Assembly: GCA_002402545.1 (NCBI GenBank)
Contig: DHGA01000002.1
Location: 1 to 27,772 of the forward strand
Length of the DNA: 27,772 nucleotides
Direction of reading: 5' to 3'
Source: Syntrophaceae bacterium UBA4810
Lineage (GTDB): Bacteria > Desulfobacterota > Syntrophia > Syntrophales > Smithellaceae
Below, piece after piece: positions 1-7,843 of the stretch (positions within the stretch are counted from its first letter, which is position 1; each line of letters begins with the position of its first letter). Below the pieces are notes generated by a model. That model searched no databases. It had not been told where the DNA came from and worked only from the letters and a program-made list of their open reading frames with translations. The translations under genes and the position numbers were made by a program.

Positions 1-236
<236 letters not shown>

Positions 237-240
<4 letters not shown>

Positions 241-258
241 ATAATAATTATTATGGTC
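237..258. repeat. 22-bp perfect palindrome at the 23S/spacer junction
   Basis: Positions 237-247 and 248-258 are exact reverse complements with no spacer. The left arm contains the last bases of 23S (gacc), and the right arm repeats the ggtc-type sequence expected at the 23S 5' end. In RNA it could form an alternative hairpin with the 3' end of 23S, competing with the normal 5'/3' end-closing helix. The symmetry is seen directly. Any role in processing is inference. Confidence 0.7.
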
Positions 259-324
259 TCATAATTAACTATAGTGCTTGGTTTTCAACAAAGCGATATG
301 CATTGTCATGCAATTATAAAGAAT

Positions 325-443
<119 letters not shown>

Positions 444-452
444 TTAAAACAT

Positions 453-490
453 GAAAGCCCCGCTGATTTTTTCAGCGGGGCTTTTTTTTT
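453..490 (+). terminator. Intrinsic terminator of the rRNA operon
   Basis: An 11-bp G+C-rich stem (agccccgctga / tcagcggggct) with a short T loop is followed directly by a run of about nine T. It sits ten bases after the 5S gene and is a textbook Rho-independent terminator that should end rRNA transcription. Confidence 0.95.
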
Positions 491-666
491 GCAAGGCCTC
501 AGAACTTTTAATTTAATTACTTGCAGTTACTTACTATAAGTGAGTGTTCACTATTTTTTATGAGTAAACTAAATTGCAATAAAAAAACTTCAATAAATTA
601 CTATTTGCAATACTGAAAATTTAAGCGTAATTAAATAGGTAATAAAATAATTAAAGGAGTGTATTA

Positions 667-1521
667 ATGAAACATAAAAACTCTTTTTTTGCTTTTATAA
701 TCACAATATTTTTAATTGTTTCAGGTTGTGCTTCAACAACCCCTCTAATAAAAGCTTCAAAAGAAGGCGATTCTTTGGCTGTCCAAAAGCTAATTGATGC
801 AGGGGTTAATATCAATGAACCAGACAGCAAGGGATATAATGCACTATTCTATGCAATAGAATACGGGCAATTTGAAATTGTAAAAAACTTGATAAGTAAA
901 GGGGCCAACTTAGAATCGAAAGATTTATCGGGTATGACTCCTTTAGTTTTTACCGCCTATTGGGATTTTCCAAATGCCGCTAATGTTATTAAACTGCTAA
1001 TTAAAAGCGGGGCTGATATAAATGCGAAGAGTGCCGAAGGCGAAACTGTGTTAGACTTTGCCCTGTCTTCTGCACAAGGGGATATATTAGATGATTTGAT
1101 AAAGGCTCGGGGTATTAATCTGTGGGTACCAGAAGCTGGTAAGGCTAGGATATTTTTTGTTTGTAGTGATTTATATGACCATATTAAGGTAACAGTTGGA
1201 AAACAAAGTAAAAAGTTAAATCATAATAGGAACGATGGAGTAGTTTTTATTGATGTTGATGCAGGAGAACATATTATCGATGCTAATCATGACCAATATG
1301 TTTCAAAAAACAGGGCATCAATTGATGTCATCGCAGGGCAGACGTATTATTTTAGAGTAACACAAACTATGAGAAATAGAATTGTGGGCTATGCACTAGT
1401 TATTCCTTCTACTCTAGTAGATAAAGTAACCAGCACCAACCCTTTTCCGATTACCTCATTAAAGGAAGTTGAAGCAAAGGAGAAAATTAAAGAAATTCTA
1501 AGATCAAAAGAACTGAAATAA
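667..1521 (+). CDS. Ankyrin-repeat lipoprotein with DUF2846-like C-terminal domain
   Basis: A 284-residue exported lipoprotein of unknown function. The first 20 residues form a signal peptide ending in a clear lipobox (V-S-G-C, lipidated Cys21). Ala at +2 suggests outer-membrane sorting. Residues of about 24-150 hold roughly four ankyrin repeats (motifs such as TPLIKAS, GYNALFYAIEYG, GMTPLVFTA, GADINAK), a protein-binding fold. Residues of about 155-250 (GKARIFFV, FIDVDAGEHII, IAGQTYYFRV) resemble the DUF2846 beta-rich domain found in bacterial lipoproteins. The tail is charged and helical. An aaaggag ribosome-binding site precedes the ATG. It lies alone between the rRNA terminator and a stem-loop repeat at 1573-1620. 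Lipoprotein and ankyrin calls are firm; the DUF2846 match is by pattern only. Confidence 0.9.
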   Translation: MKHKNSFFAFIITIFLIVSGCASTTPLIKASKEGDSLAVQKLIDAGVNINEPDSKGYNALFYAIEYGQFEIVKNLISKGANLESKDLSGMTPLVFTAYWDFPNAANVIKLLIKSGADINAKSAEGETVLDFALSSAQGDILDDLIKARGINLWVPEAGKARIFFVCSDLYDHIKVTVGKQSKKLNHNRNDGVVFIDVDAGEHIIDANHDQYVSKNRASIDVIAGQTYYFRVTQTMRNRIVGYALVIPSTLVDKVTSTNPFPITSLKEVEAKEKIKEILRSKELK

Positions 1522-1572
1522 GTAGCCTGAGCATAAGCAATACTTTTATGTGATCGCCTAATAAAATCAATA

Positions 1573-1617
1573 CAGCCGATCGCTACGCTCCGGCTGATTC
1601 TTTCGTTTATGCGTTAA
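1573..1617 (+). repeat. Stem-loop repeat copy 1 (attC-like)
   Basis: The inverted repeat CAGCCG (1573-1578) / CGGCTG (1591-1596) encloses atcgctacgctc and is followed by attctttcg, then ttatgcgtta. It begins 51 bases after the stop of the ankyrin lipoprotein gene and ends where the next small gene begins. Closely related copies lie at 1973-2010 and 2374-2412. A possible degenerate outer arm (gcctaat at 1556-1562) lies upstream. The layout resembles an integron attC site, but the outer core-site boxes do not match the consensus well. Confidence 0.65.
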
Positions 1618-1644
1618 TTTTTGAATAAGAGAAAGTGGTTGATT

Positions 1645-1863
1645 ATGAAGCAGAGAGATAAAATAATCGATTTAATTTGTTTTGTTTTTGGTTCGTTTCT
1701 TCTAATTTTTTCAATTTTTAGTTTCGATCATAAAGGATTAATAGGAATGGCGGGTTCAAATCCAATCTATTATCCATTCATTTCAAAAGTTGGCATTAGT
1801 CTAGGTGCAGCTCTAATCTGCCTTGGTATATTAAGAAGAAACTGGAGAAAGAGAAAAAGTTAA
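1645..1863 (+). CDS. Small two-helix membrane protein, unknown
   Basis: I do not recognise this protein. From the ATG at 1645 it has 72 residues. An upstream in-frame TTG at 1621 would give 80. The ATG is preferred because a gagaaag stretch lies upstream of it, while the TTG directly abuts the repeat. Two hydrophobic segments are visible, residues of about 9-26 (ICFVFGSFLLIFSIFSF) and about 46-62 (VGISLGAALICLGIL), joined by a short polar loop. The C-terminus is strongly basic (RRNWRKRKS), probably cytoplasmic. The gene is flanked by repeat copies 1 and 2 with no obvious operon partner, and looks like a cassette-type orphan. Coding status is supported only by the membrane-protein pattern. Confidence 0.6.
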   Translation: MKQRDKIIDLICFVFGSFLLIFSIFSFDHKGLIGMAGSNPIYYPFISKVGISLGAALICLGILRRNWRKRKS

Positions 1864-1972
1864 AAATATAAGTATTCAAATAGACGAGTTAATAAATTAA
1901 TGTTCATCTACTCCCCTTGGAGACACGAAAAATATTTATAAGATGAATAAAAAAGTTTTATAAAGGCAAGCT

Positions 1973-2010
1973 AGCTGTTCGCTGCGCTCCGGCATATTTT
2001 TTTGTTATGG
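1973..2010 (+). repeat. Stem-loop repeat copy 2 (attC-like)
   Basis: This is a diverged copy: agctgttcgctgcgctccggcat, followed by a T run and gttatgg. The inner stem survives as GCTG/CGGC with a G-U wobble, so the pairing of copy 1 is kept although the bases differ. It lies about 110 bases after the stop of the preceding small gene and 11 bases before the ATG of the next, the same relation to genes as copy 1. Confidence 0.6.
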
Positions 2011-2021
2011 TAAAATAATAA

Positions 2022-2363
2022 ATGGAAACTGACTACCTAAATAAATTAATAGATACATTAAACTCCACCGGCCTTGAAATGGTAAAACATAATCTTCGGG
2101 GCTTTAAATACCAAAACTATGAAGTCCCCTACGTAAAAAAGTGGATAAATAAAAAAGAGCAAGAGTTAAGAGCAACAGCACAAAATCCAGCAAAGAAGAA
2201 ACACGAAAAACCCCCCAATAAAATACATGCGTGGATTAAATTCATTCTTCACAAAATACCAAAAATCCTTTATGAAATTATTATAGGGATTATTATTTTT
2301 GTTCTCGGTTATTTTGTGTTTTTGGCTATTGTTAATTATTACCATATTGATTTAAAACCATAA
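2022..2363 (+). CDS. Small protein with C-terminal membrane anchor, unknown
   Basis: I do not recognise this 113-residue protein. The N-terminal half is soluble, with a pattern (VKHNLRGFKY, then VKKWINKKEQE) like that seen before a membrane anchor in various small accessory proteins. A lysine/proline-rich linker covers about 56-67. A hydrophobic helix lies at about 85-106 (YEIIIGIIIFVLGYFVFLAIV). No ribosome-binding site is visible upstream of the ATG, which follows repeat copy 2 by 11 bases. Leaderless or weakly led starts close to the recombination site are typical of integron gene cassettes. Repeat copy 3 follows the stop codon by 10 bases. Confidence 0.7.
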   Translation: METDYLNKLIDTLNSTGLEMVKHNLRGFKYQNYEVPYVKKWINKKEQELRATAQNPAKKKHEKPPNKIHAWIKFILHKIPKILYEIIIGIIIFVLGYFVFLAIVNYYHIDLKP

Positions 2364-2373
2364 ACTTTCAATC

Positions 2374-2412
2374 CAGTCGATCGCTACACTCCGGCTGATT
2401 TTTTCGATTGCA
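2374..2412 (+). repeat. Stem-loop repeat copy 3 (attC-like)
   Basis: The stem CAGTCG (2374-2379) / CGGCTG (2392-2397) encloses atcgctacactc and is followed by attttttcgattgcacc. Compared with copy 1, one stem base changes C to T, which replaces a G-C pair with a G-U wobble and so preserves the stem. It comes directly after the third orphan gene. About 160 bases without a recognisable gene separate it from the PhzF-family gene. Confidence 0.65.
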
Positions 2413-2575
2413 CCTTTTAGATAGTGATTAATAACGTCAGAACATTTTTAAGTAATTTGTTAGTAGGTGAACTCAATAACAGATACGGGACTTAATTGGA
2501 AACTGTTGCTTGTTGTCTGGTGTTCTATTAGTGTTTTTTGGAGCAGTTAGATAAAGCAAGTAATAAGGTTAATAT

Positions 2576-3469
2576 ATGGAAAAGATTACGTTTTATATTG
2601 TGGATGTGTTTGCGGAAGAAAAATTTGCCGGAAATCAACTGGCGGTATTCCGCAGAGGCGCAAAGCTATCTGCCCAAACAATGCAGAAAATAGCCCGCGA
2701 AATGCATTTTTCGGAAACAACTTTTATTATATCTGAAAAGAAGCTAAATGGCGGTTATGATGTCCGTATTTTTACACCGGAAGCCGAAGTTCCCTTTGCT
2801 GGTCATCCTACTTTAGGCACTGCTCACATCATTCGCAATGAAATAGCAAATGATTTACCAGGTAGAGTTATGTTAAATTTAAAAGTTGGGCAAATACCGG
2901 TTACTTTCAAAGAGGAAAGAAATGGCACTTTAAGCTGGATGAAGCAGGTTGAGCCTGAATTTGGGAAAAATATTGATGCCAACCTCATTGCTGACGTTTT
3001 AAGACTAAATATAGACGAATTTGATCAACGCTTTCCGGTTGAAGAAGTATCAACAGGATTGCCGCATATCATTGTTCCTATAAAAACTCTAAATTCATTA
3101 AGAAGAGCTCATGTAGATAGGGAAAAATATTTTAATCTCATCGAAAATACGTGGGCAAAACCGATTTTGATTTTTTGCCCAGAATCGCACACGGGCTTGA
3201 ATGATATCAGTGTCCGAATGTTTGCGGATTGTTTCGGTATTCCCGAAGATCCGGCAACAGGCAGCGGCAACGGTTGTCTCGCCGCCTATTTAGTGAAGCA
3301 TCGTTACTGGGGGAAAAGTAAAATTGATATTCGCTCGGAACAAGGTTATGAAATTAATCGTCCCTCTCTTCTATATTTGAAAGCTCAAGAAACTAATGGT
3401 AAAATCGATGTAAACGTCGGCGGTAAATCAATAACCATCGCGGAAGGAAACTTTTCAATAAATTCCTAA
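2576..3469 (+). CDS. PhzF family isomerase
   Basis: A 297-residue protein of the PhzF/YddE family, which has the diaminopimelate-epimerase fold and is named after the isomerase of phenazine synthesis. Family hallmarks are visible: FAGNQLAVF near residues 17-25, FSETTFI with the conserved acidic residue at about 46, TPEAEVPFAGHPTLGTAH at about 67-84, and DPATGSGNGCLAAYL near 225-240. Length is normal for the family (about 260-300). The ATG is preceded by aagg. No phenazine genes are nearby, so the substrate is unknown and this is more likely a generic metabolic member. It converges with the YjbQ-family gene. Confidence 0.93.
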   Translation: MEKITFYIVDVFAEEKFAGNQLAVFRRGAKLSAQTMQKIAREMHFSETTFIISEKKLNGGYDVRIFTPEAEVPFAGHPTLGTAHIIRNEIANDLPGRVMLNLKVGQIPVTFKEERNGTLSWMKQVEPEFGKNIDANLIADVLRLNIDEFDQRFPVEEVSTGLPHIIVPIKTLNSLRRAHVDREKYFNLIENTWAKPILIFCPESHTGLNDISVRMFADCFGIPEDPATGSGNGCLAAYLVKHRYWGKSKIDIRSEQGYEINRPSLLYLKAQETNGKIDVNVGGKSITIAEGNFSINS

Positions 3470-3609
3470 TAATTATTGTGAAACTCCAATTCCGAAAGTT
3501 AAGAAACCTAAAGGTCATCTACGGCTGAAATTTGCAGGTCAAATTATCCCGCGCAGCGGAGAGGGGTAATATTCCGCATCTTGCTTTGTGGTCCATCCCC
3601 GTAATTTTG

Positions 3610-4029
3610 TTATTCGCCGATGATTTTGACAAGGACTCTTTTCTTTCTTTTACCGTCAAATTCACCGTAAAAAATTTGCTCCCAGGGGCCGAAATCAAGT
3701 TTGCCTCTGGTTATGGCGACAACGACTTCGCGTCCCATGACCTGTCTTTTTAAATGAGCATCAGCGTTATCTTCACCTGTCCGGTTATGCAGGTAACGGG
3801 AGATGGGTTCATGAGGGGCAAGCCCCTCCAGCCACTGTTCATAATCATGGTGAAGGCCTGATTCATCATCATTAATAAAAACGGAAGCCGTTATATGCAT
3901 GGCATTGACCAGCGCGAGACCTTCCTGAATGCCGCTTTTTTTCACGCAGTCTTCGACAGATTTAGTTATATTGACAAATCCTCGTCGGCTGGGGACGTTA
4001 AACCATAATTCTTCGCGATATGTTTTCAT
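3610..4029 (-). CDS. YjbQ/UPF0047 family protein
   Basis: A compact 139-residue protein of the YjbQ (UPF0047) family. Members have been linked to a side thiamine-phosphate synthase activity, but their main role is unsettled. Conserved elements include NAMHITASVFINDDESGLHHD, HNRTGEDNADAHLKRQVMG and the closing WEQIFYGEFDG, which contain the histidine and acidic residues of the proposed metal/phosphate site. The ATG at 4029 (MKTYREELW) is chosen over an upstream in-frame ATG at 4053, because an aaaaagg site precedes it and the family begins here. A good sigma-70 type promoter lies just upstream. Confidence 0.92.
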   Translation of the reverse strand: MKTYREELWFNVPSRRGFVNITKSVEDCVKKSGIQEGLALVNAMHITASVFINDDESGLHHDYEQWLEGLAPHEPISRYLHNRTGEDNADAHLKRQVMGREVVVAITRGKLDFGPWEQIFYGEFDGKRKKRVLVKIIGE

Positions 4030-4054
4030 AATCAATGCCTTTTTTTGTGGCACT

Positions 4055-4083
4055 CACATACTAAATGCTGTGGCACTTGTCAA
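4055..4083 (-). promoter_or_regulatory. Sigma-70 type promoter for the YjbQ-family gene
   Basis: On the minus strand a perfect -35 (TTGACA, 4083-4078) is followed after 17 bases by TATGTG (4060-4055). Predicted transcription starts about 20 bases before the chosen ATG. The -35 is strong and the -10 is weak. Confidence 0.45.
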
Positions 4084-4198
4084 AACAAAATAAAAAATAC
4101 AGGGATTTATTTATAAAGAAAGCAATAAGCAATTAACTTTACAAGGTTATGGCCATGTGTTATTAATTCAAACAATTGCATAATATAGGAGAATAAAT

Positions 4199-4948
4199 AT
4201 GTCCGGCCATTCCAAATGGAGCACAATAAAAAGAAAAAAAGGCGCGATTGATGCCAAGCGCGGTAAGATATTTACCAAGATCATTAAAGAAATAACCCTC
4301 GCGGCAAGATTGGGGGGAGGCGATATCGAAGGAAACTCAAGACTGCGGCAGGCAGTTGCCGCGGCCAAAGAAGAAAATATGCCCAAAGATAATATTGAAA
4401 GGGCGATCAAAAAAGGTATCGGCGGTGGTGAAGGCGCGGCAAATTTTGAAGAAGTGACCTATGAAGGCTACGGTCCCGGAGGTGTGGCGGTTCTTGTTGA
4501 AGTGATGACGGATAATAAGAACAGAACAGTGGCGGAAATCAGGCATATTCTTTCCAAGCATGGTGGAAACTTGGGTGAAAACGGATGTGTGTCCTGGATA
4601 TTTTCCAAAAAAGGAAGCATTGTTATCGACAAAAAAGAGATCGAAGAAGACGCCTTAATGGAACTTGCATTAGATGCGGGAGCCGATGATGTTAAAAGTG
4701 AAGAAGATGAACATGAAGTTATTACTTCACCTGCCGCCTTCGAAACGGTAAAAAAGGCGCTGGATGACAAAGGGATAAAACACTTGGAAGCGCGCATAGG
4801 CATGATTCCCTCAAATACAGTAAAGCTGGAAGCTAATAAAGCCGAGCAAATGCTAAAGTTGATGGAAAAGCTGGAAGATAACGATGACGTGCAAAACGCT
4901 TATGCCAATTTTGATATCGATGAAGATATCATGGAAAAGTTAAGTTAG
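4199..4948 (+). CDS. yebC: YebC/PmpR family protein
   Basis: A 249-residue YebC-family protein, the usual length. It begins with the near-invariant MSGHSKWSTIKRKKGAIDAKR and contains LAARLGGGDIEGNSRLR, MPKDNIERAIKKG and YEGYGPGGVAVLVE, followed by the acidic C-terminal domain. Family members have been described as DNA-binding regulators and, more recently, as factors relieving ribosome stalling. The position directly upstream of ruvC, 32 bases away, is the common bacterial arrangement and suggests co-transcription with ruvCAB. A weak gga site precedes the ATG. Confidence 0.97.
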   Translation: MSGHSKWSTIKRKKGAIDAKRGKIFTKIIKEITLAARLGGGDIEGNSRLRQAVAAAKEENMPKDNIERAIKKGIGGGEGAANFEEVTYEGYGPGGVAVLVEVMTDNKNRTVAEIRHILSKHGGNLGENGCVSWIFSKKGSIVIDKKEIEEDALMELALDAGADDVKSEEDEHEVITSPAAFETVKKALDDKGIKHLEARIGMIPSNTVKLEANKAEQMLKLMEKLEDNDDVQNAYANFDIDEDIMEKLS

Positions 4949-4979
4949 AAACGGAACCATTAAGTTTACGGAATATAAT

Positions 4980-5459
4980 TTGAGAATTTTAGGTATTGAT
5001 CCGGGAAGTCATATTACGGGATATGGTGTTATTTTAAAAGAGGGTAATTATTTTAAAAAGATTACTTATGGAGAAATCAAGCCGAAAAAAGGCGCTAATT
5101 TATCTGATGTGCTAATAGAAATATATCAGCGGCTTTCTGAGGTGGTAGCAAAAACAGATCCGCAATCTATTGCGCTGGAAAATATTTTTTACGGTAAAAA
5201 TGTCCGCAGTTTGATTAAGCAGGCTCAGGTAAGGGGAGTGGCTATTTTTTCCGGAGCTGATAAAGGCATACCAATTTACGAGTACTCACCGCTGGAAATA
5301 AAAAAAGCTGTTGTCGGTTACGGCAGGGCGGAAAAAAGGCAGGTGCAGGCAATGGTAAAAGCAATTTTAAAACTCCCCACGTTGCCTCCCGCGGACGCGG
5401 CGGATGCCTTAGCTGCCGCTATTTGTCACGCTAATTTTTTAAAGGATACAAAAGTTTAA
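4980..5459 (+). CDS. ruvC: Holliday junction resolvase RuvC
   Basis: This endonuclease cuts four-way DNA junctions symmetrically after branch migration by RuvAB. The 159-residue protein has the RNase H-like fold and the four catalytic acids in place: Asp7 in GIDPG, Glu67 in ALENIF, and Asp139 and Asp142 in PADAADALA. Length is slightly short but normal. The start is a TTG with a cggaa site 8 bases upstream. No ATG gives the conserved N-terminus. The stop codon lies one base before ruvA. Confidence 0.97.
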   Translation: MRILGIDPGSHITGYGVILKEGNYFKKITYGEIKPKKGANLSDVLIEIYQRLSEVVAKTDPQSIALENIFYGKNVRSLIKQAQVRGVAIFSGADKGIPIYEYSPLEIKKAVVGYGRAEKRQVQAMVKAILKLPTLPPADAADALAAAICHANFLKDTKV

Positions 5460-5460
5460 G

Positions 5461-6069
5461 ATGATTGCCTTAATCAGCGGCAAGATTGCATACAAGGGAA
5501 TTTCTCACGTTGTGATTGACACCCATGGTGTTGGTTACCGAATTATTATACCGCTGACGACTTTCTATGAACTGCCGGAGACGGGGAATGACATCACGTT
5601 ACAAGTGTACACGCATGTTAAGCAGGACGGAATAAATTTATTTGGTTTTTATACAATTCAGGAAAAAGATATCTTTGAACTGATGCTTTCGGTAAGCGGA
5701 ATTGGCCCCAAAATGTCCATCAACATACTATCCGGTATTTCAGTTGCGGAATTGATGAAAGCGATTGCTGGTGGCGATGTTAAAAAGCTGGTCAGTATTC
5801 CCGGGTTGGGTAAAAAGACCGCGGAACGATTAATTCTGGAATTGAAAGAAAAAATTGTTAAAAAGATGACGCCGGAAGATGCGGCGGCAGGTGCCGACGC
5901 AAGAAAAGACGAAGATATTGTAAGGGACGACGTTCTTTCCGCGTTGGTTAACTTGGGATACAAAAATAATGTAGCCCAGGATGCGCTAGATAAAGTAATT
6001 CGGGAATCAAAGCAGGAGCTGGCAATGGATCAGCTGCTCAAAATGACATTAAAAATTCTGTGGAATTGA
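5461..6069 (+). CDS. ruvA: Holliday junction branch migration subunit RuvA
   Basis: RuvA binds the four-way junction as a tetramer and recruits the RuvB motor. The 202-residue protein shows the N-terminal OB domain (MIALISGKIAYKG, GVGYRI), two helix-hairpin-helix motifs (about 71-90, VSGIGPKMSINIL, and about 108-125, IPGLGKKTAERL), and the C-terminal three-helix domain (ALVNLGYKNNVAQDAL) that contacts RuvB. The gene starts one base after ruvC, so the two are probably translationally coupled. Confidence 0.97.
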   Translation: MIALISGKIAYKGISHVVIDTHGVGYRIIIPLTTFYELPETGNDITLQVYTHVKQDGINLFGFYTIQEKDIFELMLSVSGIGPKMSINILSGISVAELMKAIAGGDVKKLVSIPGLGKKTAERLILELKEKIVKKMTPEDAAAGADARKDEDIVRDDVLSALVNLGYKNNVAQDALDKVIRESKQELAMDQLLKMTLKILWN

Positions 6070-6079
6070 AATATTGTTT

Positions 6080-7108
6080 ATGAGCGATCAAATCAAAAAT
6101 CCTTTAATTAATCCTGCCTGCGATGACGAAGAATATAAATTTGATGTTAGCTTGAGGCCGGCTAAATTAAGCGACTATATCGGTCAACAAAAGATCAAAA
6201 GTAATCTGGATATTTTTATAAAAGCGGCAAAGAAAAGAAGAGAGTCTTTGGATCATGTGTTGTTGCATGGGCCGCCTGGTTTGGGAAAAACGACTTTAGC
6301 CTATATCATTGCCCGGGAAATGGGTGTGGATATCAAAGTCACATCTGGGCCTGTTGTGGAGAGGCCGGGTGATCTGGCGGCTATTCTGACCAACATGCAG
6401 CACAATGAAGTGCTCTTTATCGACGAGATTCATCGTCTTTCACATGTAGTGGAAGAAATATTATACCCGGCGATGGAAGATTTTCACATCGATATTTTAA
6501 TCGGTCAGGGTCCTTCCGCAAGATCGATGAAACTCGATATTCCCAAATTCACGTTAGTTGGGGCCACGACACGCGCAGGATTGCTAACTTCACCGCTGCG
6601 TGACCGTTTCGGCATGCATTTCCGTCTGGAATTTTATTCTCCTGAAGAATTATCGGTTATTATTAAAAGGTCAGCCGCAATTTTAAAAATACAAATTTCA
6701 GATGCGGGAGCGGGGGAACTTGCCGGTCGCGCGCGGGGCACACCGCGCATAGCCAACAGACTGCTCAAACGCGTCCGTGATTACGCAGAAGTAAAGTATA
6801 CAGGAAAAATAAATGATAAAATCGCGCGCGAAGCGCTGGATTTGTTTGAAGTTGATCAAAAAGGATTTGATCAGATGGACAGGAAGCTTCTTTTAACCAT
6901 CATAGAAAAGTTCAATGGCGGACCCGTGGGGTTGGAGAGCATTTCCGCGGCTATGGGTGAAGAAAAAACAACAATTGAAGATATATATGAACCCTATCTT
7001 ATTCAGGAAGGATATCTGCAAAGAACAGCAAGGGGAAGAATCGCCTCCGCCAAAGCATACGAGCATTTTGGCATCAAAAATTCAAATGCGCAAAAAGATT
7101 TATTTTAA
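6080..7108 (+). CDS. ruvB: Holliday junction branch migration ATPase RuvB
   Basis: This hexameric AAA+ motor drives junction branch migration with RuvA. From the ATG at 6080 it has 342 residues. A TTG two codons upstream (6074) is a less likely start. Visible motifs are the Walker A GPPGLGKTT (Lys70), Walker B LFIDEIHRL, sensor 1 GATTRAG, the arginine-finger region SPLRDRFG, and the C-terminal winged helix ending in YLQRTARGR. The gene follows ruvA by 10 bases in the same operon. Confidence 0.97.
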   Translation: MSDQIKNPLINPACDDEEYKFDVSLRPAKLSDYIGQQKIKSNLDIFIKAAKKRRESLDHVLLHGPPGLGKTTLAYIIAREMGVDIKVTSGPVVERPGDLAAILTNMQHNEVLFIDEIHRLSHVVEEILYPAMEDFHIDILIGQGPSARSMKLDIPKFTLVGATTRAGLLTSPLRDRFGMHFRLEFYSPEELSVIIKRSAAILKIQISDAGAGELAGRARGTPRIANRLLKRVRDYAEVKYTGKINDKIAREALDLFEVDQKGFDQMDRKLLLTIIEKFNGGPVGLESISAAMGEEKTTIEDIYEPYLIQEGYLQRTARGRIASAKAYEHFGIKNSNAQKDLF

Positions 7109-7140
7109 CTTCCCGTGATTTAACCAGAGGCAATTAGGTT

Positions 7141-7677
7141 ATGAAATTATTAATGCACATATGTTGCGGTCCATGCACAATATATCCCTTGAAAGAATTG
7201 CGCACTAAAGGATTTGATGTAACCGGTATTTTTTATAATCCAAATATTCATCCATACAGAGAATATCAAAAGAGAGGCCAAACACTTCAAGAATACGCGC
7301 AGAAAGCGTATTTAAATGTTATTTGGTCGGAATCTTATCCGATGGAAGAATTTTTAAGGCAGACTGCTTTTAAAGAAAGCGATAGATGTATTTACTGCCT
7401 ATCGGAGCGATTGAAATATACCGCTGAGCTCGCCGCAAAAGATAAGTATGACGCCTTTACCAGTACTTTGCTGTATAGCAAATATCAAAAACATGATATT
7501 ATTCAAGAACTTGGGCATGAATTTAGTGGAAAAACCGGAGTAAGTTTTTATTATCAGGATTTTAGAGTTGGTTGGTCGGAAGGCGTGAATATATCAAAGG
7601 AAATGCAACTTTATCGGCAGCCGTATTGCGGTTGTATTTATAGCGAAAAAGAGAGATTTTATAAACAACAATTATAA
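7141..7677 (+). CDS. queH: Epoxyqueuosine reductase QueH
   Basis: QueH carries out the last step of queuosine synthesis in tRNA, reducing epoxyqueuosine, and is the cobalamin-independent alternative to QueG. The 178-residue protein (former DUF208) has the conserved cysteines expected to bind iron-sulfur and metal: Cys8-Cys9 and Cys12 (HICCGPC), the DRCIYC pair, and YCGC near the C-terminus. The PNIHPYREYQKR and TSTLLYSKYQKHD stretches are also typical. It lies 32 bases after ruvB in the same direction. Confidence 0.93.
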   Translation: MKLLMHICCGPCTIYPLKELRTKGFDVTGIFYNPNIHPYREYQKRGQTLQEYAQKAYLNVIWSESYPMEEFLRQTAFKESDRCIYCLSERLKYTAELAAKDKYDAFTSTLLYSKYQKHDIIQELGHEFSGKTGVSFYYQDFRVGWSEGVNISKEMQLYRQPYCGCIYSEKERFYKQQL

Positions 7678-7686
7678 TAAACAAAC

Positions 7687-7704
7687 TGTGGCAAATAAGC
7701 CACA
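7687..7704 (+). other. Small inverted repeat after queH
   Basis: A 6-bp perfect stem (TGTGGC / GCCACA) with the loop AAATAA starts 9 bases after the queH stop codon. It is not followed by a T run, so it may stabilise the mRNA 3' end rather than act as an intrinsic terminator. Confidence 0.35.
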
Positions 7705-7796
7705 CTAGATTCATTTATACGCTATCTAAAGACGCCCCATTTAATATTCAATCAATAATATCAACTATTTAAATTTTAGCAAACAAAAGATGAAAG

Positions 7797-7812
7797 TGGT
7801 ATGAGATTTGCT
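7797..7812 (+). promoter_or_regulatory. Candidate sigma-54 (-24/-12) promoter of lpxC
   Basis: TGGTATGAGATTTGCT matches the sigma-54 consensus TGGCACGNNNNTTGCW. It has the invariant GG and GC exactly 10 bases apart and a full TTGCT at -12. Transcription would begin near 7823, just ahead of the ribosome-binding site (ataagga) and the lpxC ATG at 7844. The same strand encodes a sigma-54 activator (NtrX) 4 kb downstream. The match is seen directly; function is inferred. Confidence 0.5.
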
Positions 7813-7843
7813 CTTATATTATTGAAATATAAGGAAAAGAATT

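Noticed and set aside
241..324. Possible tRNA in the 23S-5S spacer
   Set aside because: No cloverleaf, T-loop (gttcraatc) or acceptor pairing could be found, and the spacer is only about 85 bases and AT-rich.
1573..1605. Stem-loop repeats as ordinary intrinsic terminators
   Set aside because: The stem is only 6 bp around a 12-base loop, and the conserved loop sequence is not explained by a terminator, whose sequence would not need to be shared. A minor terminator role is still possible.
1573..2412. The three stem-loop repeats as a CRISPR array
   Set aside because: Only three diverged copies, about 400 bases apart with genes between them, and no cas genes. This is not a CRISPR pattern.
3532..3753. 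Open frame on the plus strand after the PhzF-family gene
   Set aside because: It is antisense to the well-supported YjbQ-family gene and has no recognisable protein features.
4468..4803. Long antisense open frame over yebC
   Set aside because: Serine-rich composition typical of the reverse of a coding frame. yebC itself is unambiguous.
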